DNA from: JAJRTE01 sp964418585
GTDB taxonomy: Bacteria > Myxococcota_A > UBA796 > JAJRTE01
DNA: 64,000 nucleotides
Direction: 5' to 3'
NCBI GenBank assembly: GCA_964418585.1
Contig: CAYQMG010000188.1
Span: 62,001-126,000, forward strand
Below the pieces are notes generated by a model. That model saw nothing but the letters and a program-made list of their open reading frames with translations, was not told the origin of the DNA and did no database searches. Positions within the stretch are counted from its first letter, which is position 1, and every line of letters starts with the position of its first letter. Positions 17,857-25,280 of this stretch are shown piece by piece. The translations under genes and the position numbers were made by a program.

Positions 17857-18789
17857 CTAGAATCGTTGCTGGGCGGCCAGCTTGGCCTCGGCGTCCGCGA
17901 TATATTGCTTGGCCAGTTGGTGCGACTGGCTTCCCGGGTCCGGGTCCAGATTCAGGACCAGTTCCCAGGAATTGATTGCTTCCTGATATCGCAGTGCCTT
18001 GAAGCTCTTCATCCCATCCTCGAGGTGCTTGTTGATTCTTGCGCGAATCTCTTTCTCCAACCGCTCCTTTCGCGTCTGACACAGGGTGCATAGCGGGTCC
18101 AGCTTCAACGCCAACTTGTACTGTTTGAGAGCCTCAGTGAGTTTCCCGGCGTCCTGGAGGAGTTCTGCTCGATCCAGGTATTCCCTTACCATTGCGCTGC
18201 GCTTGTCGCCTGCCGGTGCGGCAGGCACCTCCTGCGCCCCAGTATGAGCAGGCTGTCCCGCTTTTGGGGCAGCCATTGAACTGGTTGATGTGTTGGTGTT
18301 GTCGAACGTGGCAAACATGCTCTGGACCTCGGAGGAGCGAGCCGCCGGTGTGTTTACGGCTGCGGTCTCGACCGCCTTGTTGCCTGTGGTGAGTTTCCAG
18401 GCGATGGCGATTCCGAGGATGAGGACGATGGCGGCGGCGGTGTAGAGCAAGGTTTTGTTGGAGCGTTTTCCGGCGAGCACGGGGTCTGATCCGGAGGTCA
18501 CCTGGAAGACGAATTCCCCCATGGTGAGCGTGTCGCCGGAAGCCAGGACCTGTTCCTGTGTTCTGACGCCGTTGACGAAGACGCCGTTGCGGCTACCGAG
18601 GTCCTGGACGTAGGCCTGGCCCTGATACACGAAGACCCGCGCGTGCCGCCTGGAAACGTTCTGGCTCGCCAGTGTGATGTCGCAGTCGTCGCTTCGTCCT
18701 ATCTGGACGCCTTGTTCAGTCAACGGATAGGACGCCCCTTTTGCGCCGCCGCTCACCATTGTCAGTTTCCATTCCGCTGCTGGCGACAC
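17857..18789 (-). CDS. FHA-domain transmembrane protein with TPR-like C-terminus
   Basis: A 310-residue protein with one FHA domain (about residues 8-98: VQIGRSDDCDITL, SRRHARV, GSRNGVFVNG), one membrane helix (about 113-132, LLYTAAAIVLILGIAIAWKL), a Ser/Ala-rich spacer and a C-terminal TPR-like region (about 200-300, EALKQYKLALKLDP, EAINSWELVLNLDPD). The CxxC at LCTLCQ could form a disulfide. The start is a GTG with GGGAGGTGA 6-7 nt upstream, a clear case where the ribosome site decides the start. It is 14 nt downstream of the FHA-PAS gene. Architecture matches a reduced version of the 15310-17805 protein, suggesting paralogy. Confidence 0.85.
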   Translation of the reverse strand: MSPAAEWKLTMVSGGAKGASYPLTEQGVQIGRSDDCDITLASQNVSRRHARVFVYQGQAYVQDLGSRNGVFVNGVRTQEQVLASGDTLTMGEFVFQVTSGSDPVLAGKRSNKTLLYTAAAIVLILGIAIAWKLTTGNKAVETAAVNTPAARSSEVQSMFATFDNTNTSTSSMAAPKAGQPAHTGAQEVPAAPAGDKRSAMVREYLDRAELLQDAGKLTEALKQYKLALKLDPLCTLCQTRKERLEKEIRARINKHLEDGMKSFKALRYQEAINSWELVLNLDPDPGSQSHQLAKQYIADAEAKLAAQQRF

Positions 18790-18803
18790 GTCGAATCACC
18801 TCC

Positions 18804-20405
18804 CTAACGTATGACGATGGCTGCGTAGCTGAGTTGCCCGGTGGAGCTGTCGCGCACGCCTGAAGCCACGAGTTCCCGTTCGATGGGCCCGGATGGGCCG
18901 GGCAGGGTGGCCTTCATGGAGACCTTGGGTTTGTCCGAGCCGACCAACTGCTTGAACAGGTCGAGGATGTTGCCCAGCAGTTCCTGGTTTGCGATCGCCT
19001 CCATGATGTGACGACCTCGAGCGCTCTGGAGTGTGGTGCCCATGGTCATGGCTGCGGTCTGGTTGAGGTAGACCACGCGCTGCATCTCGTCGGTGATCAG
19101 GACCGCCTCGGTCACGGCGTCGGCGATGGCGGCGACCTTGGCGTCCTCGGTGGTGGCGTCTTGTGATTGGGCCACGAATGATGGGCCGACTGCTTCCACG
19201 GTGGCGGCTGCGGAAGCTGCTGCGGCCTGGTGGTAGCGGTCGAAGCTTCGGTTCAAGGTGTGTGCGAGGTTGTTCAGTTCTTTCCACTTTGCCCGACTTT
19301 CCACGGATCGGAGGTCGCCCCGGAGCACGAGTTCACCGTCGTCGGCGAGTGCCTGGATGGGGCGATTGGTCACGAGGAAGGCCATGGCGAGGTAGGCGAG
19401 CATGGAGAGGCCCACGACCAGGGCGACGGCAGAGAACTTGAACTCGGACCTGGCGTTGGTCTCAGCGACGCGACGTGCGTCCATCACGATGTAGGCAACG
19501 CCATAGGTTTTGTAGATTCCCTGCTCGTTGGCCCAGACCCGGATCGGGGTGGCGATGTGATAGACGCCCTTGCGTGCCTTGCCGATGTCGAGTTCGGCCT
19601 CCGAGGCCACGACCACATCGCCGCTGGTGAACGCCTTACGGCACACGATGCGGTTGGTGAGGGATCGGCCGCGTTGCTCCACCGGGCTGAGGACCATCAG
19701 TTCTGGGGTCAGCAAGTAGGCTTCGGTTACGCCCTCCTCGGTCATGATCTGGGCGGTGTCCAGGTTGGTTTCCTGCCGATTCTTGACGAATTCGCCGTTG
19801 CGCATGGCCAGGCGGTTGACCAGGACGGCGCCCCGCTTGAGCACCTCCTGAGTGAGTGTTTGCTGCTCCTCCAGGAGGAGGGGATAGACGCCCAGGCCGA
19901 CGATCAGGATGGCGACTCCGAGCGCGCCGAGGATCATCTGTCCCCGCCATCCGAGGAAGGCCACCTTGCTGTAAAACTGCCAGAAAGGTGACTCGTCTCC
20001 GTGGGTGCCATGGGGTACCACGATGGGCATCATCTGGCCTGCCGGCGGCGCACCGGGTTTTGCTCCCGGCGGCGGGGGGCCTTTGGTCGGAACCTGGGCC
20101 GGCACGTCACTCACACGGCCGTCCACGCTCAACTCGATCAGGAACTCCCCGATCCGGAACCGACTGCCCGGACGCAACGCAACTTTTTGCTGAATGCGCT
20201 GCTCGTCCACGAACGTGCCGTTGGAGCTACCCAGATCCTCGAGGTAGACGCGGCCCCCGGCCACGGAGATACAGGCGTGGCGTCGAGATACCTGGCCGGA
20301 GGGAAGCGTGATCGAGTTTTCTTCTGCTCGGCCGATGAAGTTGTTGCCCGGGGCAAGGTCCAGTACCTTGCCTCGAATCGGGCCGGTCAATATGACGAGT
20401 TTCAT
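18804..20405 (-). CDS. FHA-sensor-PAS transmembrane protein without an output domain
   Basis: A 533-residue protein: FHA domain (about 1-92; FIGRAEENSITL, SRRHACI, GSSNGTFVDE), Pro-rich spacer, membrane helix 1 (about 160-182), a periplasmic sensor-like domain (about 183-322), membrane helix 2 (about 325-347), a HAMP-like linker (NRPIQALADDGELVLRGDL) and a C-terminal PAS fold (about 425-533, AVTEAVLITDEMQRVVYLN). The layout resembles a chemoreceptor or histidine kinase, but nothing follows the PAS domain, so output must go through partner proteins, perhaps by phosphothreonine binding at the FHA domain. Its ATG overlaps the stop of the DUF192 gene by 4 nt (ATGA), implying translational coupling. 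Confidence 0.82.
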   Translation of the reverse strand: MKLVILTGPIRGKVLDLAPGNNFIGRAEENSITLPSGQVSRRHACISVAGGRVYLEDLGSSNGTFVDEQRIQQKVALRPGSRFRIGEFLIELSVDGRVSDVPAQVPTKGPPPPGAKPGAPPAGQMMPIVVPHGTHGDESPFWQFYSKVAFLGWRGQMILGALGVAILIVGLGVYPLLLEEQQTLTQEVLKRGAVLVNRLAMRNGEFVKNRQETNLDTAQIMTEEGVTEAYLLTPELMVLSPVEQRGRSLTNRIVCRKAFTSGDVVVASEAELDIGKARKGVYHIATPIRVWANEQGIYKTYGVAYIVMDARRVAETNARSEFKFSAVALVVGLSMLAYLAMAFLVTNRPIQALADDGELVLRGDLRSVESRAKWKELNNLAHTLNRSFDRYHQAAAASAAATVEAVGPSFVAQSQDATTEDAKVAAIADAVTEAVLITDEMQRVVYLNQTAAMTMGTTLQSARGRHIMEAIANQELLGNILDLFKQLVGSDKPKVSMKATLPGPSGPIERELVASGVRDSSTGQLSYAAIVIR

Positions 20406-20782
20406 TCCTCTTCCACCCGTGAGGCCCCAGGCGACTCCGGTCGAAATTCGATCCGGTCACCTACCTGAGTCGCAGTGGCCTCGAGCACCCCGGCGGGAAG
20501 TTCCACGACGCACCGTGCGCCGAAGTAAATCCCGGTCATTCTGTTCGGCTCGAGGCGTCCGAACGTCCGAACGATTCTGCCGCCTCCGTCCACGAACAGG
20601 ACATCTATCGGAAAGCGCATGAAGAAGGTATGGATCGAGTTACACGGGTCGATAACCAGACCTTCGCCCTCCTCGAGCCTGTCGCGTCCAAGCAGTCCTT
20701 TCATGCGGGCCAGCAAGGTATCCGCGACGGCAGCGGAGCGTGCCAGCACCTTTTCTCGAGTGGCGTTGTAGACCTCGATCAA
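20402..20782 (-). CDS. DUF192 family protein
   Basis: A 126-residue DUF192 (COG1430) protein; the family fold is a small beta barrel of unknown biochemical role. Diagnostic stretches are RMKGLLGRDRLEEGEGLVI, HTFFMRFPIDVLFVD and VVELPAGVLEA. Unlike many DUF192 proteins it has no signal peptide, so it is probably cytoplasmic. The start is a TTG with GGTGAGG 7 nt upstream, only 9 nt after the tadC stop. Its stop overlaps the start of the FHA-PAS gene. The tight packing between tadC and FHA genes ties it to this operon, but no function can be deduced. Confidence 0.85.
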   Translation of the reverse strand: MIEVYNATREKVLARSAAVADTLLARMKGLLGRDRLEEGEGLVIDPCNSIHTFFMRFPIDVLFVDGGGRIVRTFGRLEPNRMTGIYFGARCVVELPAGVLEATATQVGDRIEFRPESPGASRVEEE

Positions 20783-20791
20783 CGCACGACC

Positions 20792-21706
20792 TCACCCTGC
20801 TTTTGCTCCAAAACCACCGCCATAGAGGAAGCTCAGGGCGATGGGGCCGAAGATTACGATGAATACGGCCGGGAGGATACATAGCACGAGTGGAAACAGG
20901 ATCTTCTGGGCTGCCGCTGCGCCGGCCTTTTCTGCGCGCTGGAACCGCTGTGTTCGGAAGAGGTCCGACTGGGCTCGGAGCACCGGTCCGATCGATGCGC
21001 CGAGTTCATCGGCCTGGACCAACAGGGACACGAACGAGTTGATTTCCACCATGTCCACGCGAAACGCCAGGTTGCGCAAGGCTTGCTGGCGCGTGTTTCC
21101 CACCTGGATCTCCTGGAGCAGGAGACGGAACTCGTCGATGAGGGCCGAGGGGGTTGATTTTTCCACGACCTTGCCGATGCCTGCGACGAAGTCGAGGCCG
21201 GCTTCCACCGAGAGTGTGAGCAGGTCCATCACGTAGGGGAGCGCCATGAGGATCTCTTTCTGGCGCATCTGGACCCGCCCGTTGAGCCACTGGTCCGGGA
21301 AGAAGAAGCCGAATGCGATCAACAGCAGGACGCCCCACCAGGGGATGATCTTGCCGAGCAGGCTTTTTGCCGAAAAGAAGAAGAACGCTGGCACCGCCAC
21401 GGCCATGAAGATTTTGTAGGCCAGCATCTCGTCCACCGACAGTTCATCCATGCCGGCGGTAACGAATTTCCGTTTGATCTTTTCCCGATAGGAAGGGGCG
21501 GGAATCCGGGCCGTGAGCGGCACGAGCAACCGGAGCAGGGGGCGGACCATCCTGAGGAGGAGGGAAGGGGTGCGACGTACGCCTCCTCCCACGCCGAGAC
21601 GGGCGCGCACTTCCGCTTCCGACGGGTCCGGAAACACATAGAGTACGGCAATGAACGTCGCAGCTCCCATCAAGCCGGCGATGACATAGACCACGATTTC
21701 CGACAT
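20792..21706 (-). CDS. tadC: TadC, second inner-membrane platform protein of the Tad pilus
   Basis: A 304-residue T2SSF-family protein. It has an N-terminal membrane helix, a hydrophobic pair near residues 90-135, the soluble domain (about 140-260) with ALPYVMDLLTLSVEAGLDF, characteristic of TadC, and two C-terminal helices ending in SFLYGGG. Its partner TadB and the rest of the machinery are encoded at 109-9555, so tadC is detached by about 11 kb of signalling genes. The ATG at 21706 follows GGAGG with a 10-nt spacer. It is first in an operon with DUF192 and three FHA genes, which suggests co-regulation of pilus platform assembly and phosphothreonine signalling (inference). Confidence 0.9.
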   Translation of the reverse strand: MSEIVVYVIAGLMGAATFIAVLYVFPDPSEAEVRARLGVGGGVRRTPSLLLRMVRPLLRLLVPLTARIPAPSYREKIKRKFVTAGMDELSVDEMLAYKIFMAVAVPAFFFFSAKSLLGKIIPWWGVLLLIAFGFFFPDQWLNGRVQMRQKEILMALPYVMDLLTLSVEAGLDFVAGIGKVVEKSTPSALIDEFRLLLQEIQVGNTRQQALRNLAFRVDMVEINSFVSLLVQADELGASIGPVLRAQSDLFRTQRFQRAEKAGAAAAQKILFPLVLCILPAVFIVIFGPIALSFLYGGGFGAKAG

Positions 21707-21788
21707 GTCTTGCCCGCCTCCATGCGGCACGCCGCCGTGCCAGCGGTTCATCGCTTCCGCAGGTCGTTACCCCTGCCGAATCTGGTGC

Positions 21789-21818
21789 ATGTTACCACGC
21801 GGATACGAAATGCGTCAA
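21789..21818 (-). promoter_or_regulatory. Candidate promoter of the tadC-FHA operon
   Basis: On the minus strand TTGACG (21818-21813), an 18-nt spacer and TAACAT (21794-21789) match consensus at 5/6 and 4/6. The predicted leader is about 75 nt. It lies between ribF and tadC, so the tadC operon need not depend on ribF transcription. Confidence 0.45.
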
Positions 21819-21848
21819 GCGTCGCAAAGGTGTCCCGGGTATCCGGCC

Positions 21849-22838
21849 CTATCCACAGGCTCCAACTTTCAGGCCCTCCATGCACGAAGGACCGGTTTCC
21901 GGATACCTGGCGCCGAGGAGTCGCCTCGCCGCTCGTATGTCCCGCTCGATTTGTCGCTTCAACCCTTCGACACCCTCGAACCTCCGTTCCCCCCGAAGTC
22001 GCTCGATGAACTCCACACACAGACGCTTCTCGTAAAGATCCCCCTCGTAATCCAGCAGGTGTACCTCCACGCGGACCACAGCGCCACGGAACGTGGGACG
22101 CCGCCCCACGTTCGCCACACCCGGCCACACCCGACCCTCAAACCGGGCACGCACCGCGTACACGCCGTTGGCCGGCAGCAGGTTCTCCACGGACAGGTTC
22201 GCGGTGGGAAACCCCAGCCTTCGTCCTCGGGCATCCCCGTGCACCACAGGGCCGCTCACGAAATGAGGCCGCCCCAAGAGCGCTCCGGCCTGCCTGACCG
22301 ACCCCTCCAACAGCAATTCCCGGATACGGGTGCTGCTCACAATCCCTTCCTCTCCTTGACCCACACGCGCCCGCAGAGGCCGGAATTGATCCACCTGGCA
22401 CCCCCGAGGCTCGAAATAGGACCGGAGCATCCCCACATCACCCCGCCGCTGCTTCCCAAACGCAAAATCGTATCCCACCAGGATTTCGACCGGATTCAAA
22501 CGCTCCTCGAGAATCTCCCGCATGAAGACCTCGGGCGGCATCGAGGCGAGTGCAAGATTGAACGTCTCACACAGAAAAAGCTCCACCCCCAACTCGCCTG
22601 CCACGGCACACTTGTCCCGAAGCGTCATGATTTGAGGCAAGGTCGCGCGACCAAGCACTCGAGACGGCGGAGGGTCGAAGGTCATGAGCGCCGGGATACA
22701 CCCGCGTCTGCCGGCCCGCTCCACCACCTCCCGAATGATCATCTGGTGGCCCAGATGGATCCCGTCGAAATTGCCAATCGTGAGGACCGTTCGGGCTGGG
22801 AGGTTTCGGATCGTCGCACTGTCACGATGGAAACGCAT
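21849..22838 (-). CDS. ribF: Bifunctional riboflavin kinase/FAD synthetase RibF
   Basis: A 329-residue enzyme converting riboflavin to FMN and then FAD. The N-terminal nucleotidyltransferase domain (about 1-190) shows LTIGNFDGIHLGHQ (HxGH-type site), LVGYDFAFGKQRRGD and the VSSTRIRELL motif. The C-terminal riboflavin-kinase domain (about 195-315) has GRRLGFPTANL, GVYAV and the LLDYEGDLYEKRLCVEF segment. Length is normal. The ATG at 22838 has GGAG just upstream; the extended frame to 22892 is not needed. It is transcribed divergently from the second kinase gene. Confidence 0.95.
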   Translation of the reverse strand: MRFHRDSATIRNLPARTVLTIGNFDGIHLGHQMIIREVVERAGRRGCIPALMTFDPPPSRVLGRATLPQIMTLRDKCAVAGELGVELFLCETFNLALASMPPEVFMREILEERLNPVEILVGYDFAFGKQRRGDVGMLRSYFEPRGCQVDQFRPLRARVGQGEEGIVSSTRIRELLLEGSVRQAGALLGRPHFVSGPVVHGDARGRRLGFPTANLSVENLLPANGVYAVRARFEGRVWPGVANVGRRPTFRGAVVRVEVHLLDYEGDLYEKRLCVEFIERLRGERRFEGVEGLKRQIERDIRAARRLLGARYPETGPSCMEGLKVGACG

Positions 22839-22939
22839 GACACTCCAACACGCAGCAAGGGAAACGCCGTGCGTCACGGCGGGTGCGTACAACCTGGTCT
22901 TCTGGCGAGCGTCGCTCCGGACACATCGCCAATCGTGCC

Positions 22940-22967
22940 ATTATATATCAATATTCCGGTGCGACAA
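22940..22967 (-). promoter_or_regulatory. Candidate promoter of ribF
   Basis: On the minus strand TTGTCG (22967-22962), a 16-nt spacer and a perfect TATAAT (22945-22940) lie in an unusually AT-rich patch. The predicted leader is about 95 nt. I looked for an FMN-riboswitch core in it and saw none. Confidence 0.45.
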
Positions 22968-23038
22968 CAGGAGCCTGTCCGCGTCGGCGCCATTCAGCCA
23001 TTCAGATGGACTCGGCTGTCCGTTTCCGTGATTCTCCC

Positions 23039-23068
23039 TTGCCGGAAATGGTTGTCCCGGGTTATGAT
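23039..23068 (+). promoter_or_regulatory. Candidate promoter of the second Ser/Thr kinase gene
   Basis: TTGCCG (23039-23044), an 18-nt spacer and TATGAT (23063-23068) match consensus at 4/6 and 5/6. The predicted leader to the ATG at 23124 is about 50 nt. It is divergent from the ribF promoter. Confidence 0.4.
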
Positions 23069-23123
23069 CGGAACTTGGGCCGCGCGAGGCCCGCTGAGTC
23101 CGAGGCTCCAGGTAGAGGCGGCG

Positions 23124-25274
23124 ATGTCCACCCAGTTCGGTAAGTATACACTGTTGCGAAAGCTGGGCGACGGCGGGATGGCCGAAGTTTTCCTTGCCCA
23201 GATCCAGGGGCCGGAAGGATTCACCAAGCTGGTGGCGCTCAAGCGGATCCTCCCACACCTGAGCCAGGACGAGACGTTCACCAAGAGCTTCATCAACGAG
23301 GCCCGGCTCGGCGGGTACCTGAACCATCACAACATCGTTCAAACGCTCGACTTCGGCCGACTCGGCAAGTTCTACTATCTGGCCATGGAATACGTCCGCG
23401 GGGTGACCCTCGCCGACGTGCTGAGTGCCCAGAAGGCCCAGGGCAGGCCCATGCCGCCTGACATGGCCCTCCAGATCGCCCTCCAGATCGCGGAAGGGCT
23501 CGGATATGCCCACACCGCTGAGGATGCGGACGGCAGGCCGCTGCGGATGGTGCACCGAGACCTCAAGCCGTCCAACATCCTGATCAATGCCCATGGGGTT
23601 TGCAAGATCGCCGATTTCGGGGTGGCTCGAGCGGAAAGCAACGTGCAGAAGACCGTGCTGGCGGGTGAGGTCAAGGGCACCGTCTACTACATGTCGCCGG
23701 AGCAGGCCCTGGGCCGGCGGGACATCGACGGGAGGTCGGACCTCTACTCACTTGGATCGATTCTGTTCGAGTTGTTGACGAATGAGCGCCTCTATCCCCA
23801 GGAGAGCTATCTCGCCTGTCTCCGGATGGTCCAGGACGGGCAGAATGCGGAGCAACTTCCCAAGGTGTTGGGCCTGGAACAGGGCCTTCATCTCTACCAA
23901 CTCCTCAGCCGCATGCTCGCCTACGACCCGAACGACCGGCACCCCGACGCCTTCCACCTGGCTCGAGACATCCGCGAAGTGCTCAATCAGTTCAACCTCG
24001 AGTGGGAATTGTCGGACTATCTCAAACGGTTACTCCCAAACAGTCCGCTCGTGGTTCGGGGGACCACCAACAGCATTCAGGTAGGGTCCCCGCCGGCACG
24101 CCATGCGCTGCATGCCCCCCCGACCACACCACCGCCGAACACGCCGTCTCTGAATCCTGCCGGGCCGTCGGCTCCGGTTCGAACGCCGCCGCCGAAAACC
24201 CCGCACCCGAGGACGCCACCGCCCCAGGCGGCCACTTCCGGCCAGACCTTGCCGCCTCGGGCCGGTCGAAAGAAAAAGGCATGGTGGCGTCGTCCCGAGG
24301 TGTGGATAGCGTTTTGGGTAGGAATCATCGCGGTCGGCGCCGTTGGATTTCGGCTGGCCACAGGGGGAGGAACGCCGGTGGTCATTCGCTCGGTCCCTCC
24401 AGGAGCAACCTTGCGGGATGTCCAGGGCAACGTGCTTGGCACCGCACCGGCCCGCATCCGGGTGCCCCGGACCGGCATGGACATCGAAGCGGTCCTCGAG
24501 GGCTACGAGACCGCCGCCGCCCACTTGACCGGATCGCGCCGTCAGCGGGACGTGTTGGTTCGACTCTCCCCTGTGCGTGGGAGCGTCCGGATCCAGGTGA
24601 ATCCGGAGGACGCCACGGTCGCCTTGGATGGAAAGGCATTGAAGGGCAAGCCCCCATACGTGGTATCGGACCTCGCGGCCGGAAAACATGCTGTCTCCGT
24701 CTCCCGCTCGGGGTTTGTCGATCTCGAGAAGACGTTCGAAATCGTCTCCTCCACCCCGGTTGAACTTGCACTCGAACTCGAGCGCAAGGCGAAACCATCG
24801 GGGGCAACGGCCGCCGGGAAGCAGCAATCGTCCCAGTCGACCGCGAAGCCCGGGGAGCCGGTGGCTGCACGCGCCACCCAGGGGAGCAAACCCGCCGCCG
24901 GGACCGCTGCCAAGCCTGTTGCACGCGCTGCCGGGACCTCGAAGGAAGGCACCGCATCGGCCCGCCCTTCTGCGACCACCTCGACCGCTTCCCGGACTCG
25001 CGAAAACGCCACCTCGAGCACGGCAAAGGCAACCACCACGGGGACCACAGCGCAGCAGGAGAGCGGCTTCCTCACACTCAATGCCTACCCCTATGCCTAC
25101 GTGGAGATCGACGGGGTCCGCATCAAGACCACTCCGCTCATTCGTCACAAGCTTGCCCCGGGTCCTCACAAGGTGACTCTCACCACCGAGGACGGCAGGG
25201 TGAAATCGCTGGACATTCAGATAGAACCTGGGAGAACATTCAAGGAGATCGTCCGATTCGACGCATCCCCATGA
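23124..25274 (+). CDS. Transmembrane Ser/Thr protein kinase with C-terminal PEGA domains
   Basis: A 716-residue Hanks-type kinase. The catalytic domain (about 7-275) keeps all key residues: GDGGMAEVF glycine loop, Lys40 in ALKR, an alpha-C Glu in FINEARLGG, HRD with Asp146 in HRDLKPSN, DFG with Asp164 and YMSPEQ. A Pro/Thr-rich linker leads to one membrane helix (about 387-410, RPEVWIAFWVGIIAVGAVGF). Outside the membrane are three PEGA-type beta modules (about 414-485, 486-560 and 647-716), the last two separated by an Ala/Thr/Lys-rich spacer. PEGA modules are surface-layer-like beta domains found on many myxobacterial kinases. The ATG at 23124 has AGAGG upstream; the very long upstream frame is antisense shadow. 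It is followed after 6 nt by a secreted-protein gene. Confidence 0.93.
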   Translation: MSTQFGKYTLLRKLGDGGMAEVFLAQIQGPEGFTKLVALKRILPHLSQDETFTKSFINEARLGGYLNHHNIVQTLDFGRLGKFYYLAMEYVRGVTLADVLSAQKAQGRPMPPDMALQIALQIAEGLGYAHTAEDADGRPLRMVHRDLKPSNILINAHGVCKIADFGVARAESNVQKTVLAGEVKGTVYYMSPEQALGRRDIDGRSDLYSLGSILFELLTNERLYPQESYLACLRMVQDGQNAEQLPKVLGLEQGLHLYQLLSRMLAYDPNDRHPDAFHLARDIREVLNQFNLEWELSDYLKRLLPNSPLVVRGTTNSIQVGSPPARHALHAPPTTPPPNTPSLNPAGPSAPVRTPPPKTPHPRTPPPQAATSGQTLPPRAGRKKKAWWRRPEVWIAFWVGIIAVGAVGFRLATGGGTPVVIRSVPPGATLRDVQGNVLGTAPARIRVPRTGMDIEAVLEGYETAAAHLTGSRRQRDVLVRLSPVRGSVRIQVNPEDATVALDGKALKGKPPYVVSDLAAGKHAVSVSRSGFVDLEKTFEIVSSTPVELALELERKAKPSGATAAGKQQSSQSTAKPGEPVAARATQGSKPAAGTAAKPVARAAGTSKEGTASARPSATTSTASRTRENATSSTAKATTTGTTAQQESGFLTLNAYPYAYVEIDGVRIKTTPLIRHKLAPGPHKVTLTTEDGRVKSLDIQIEPGRTFKEIVRFDASP

Positions 25275-25280
25275 GGTCCC

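Noticed and set aside
22839..22939. FMN riboswitch in the ribF leader
   Set aside because: The leader is long enough, but the conserved RFN-element core segments are not present.
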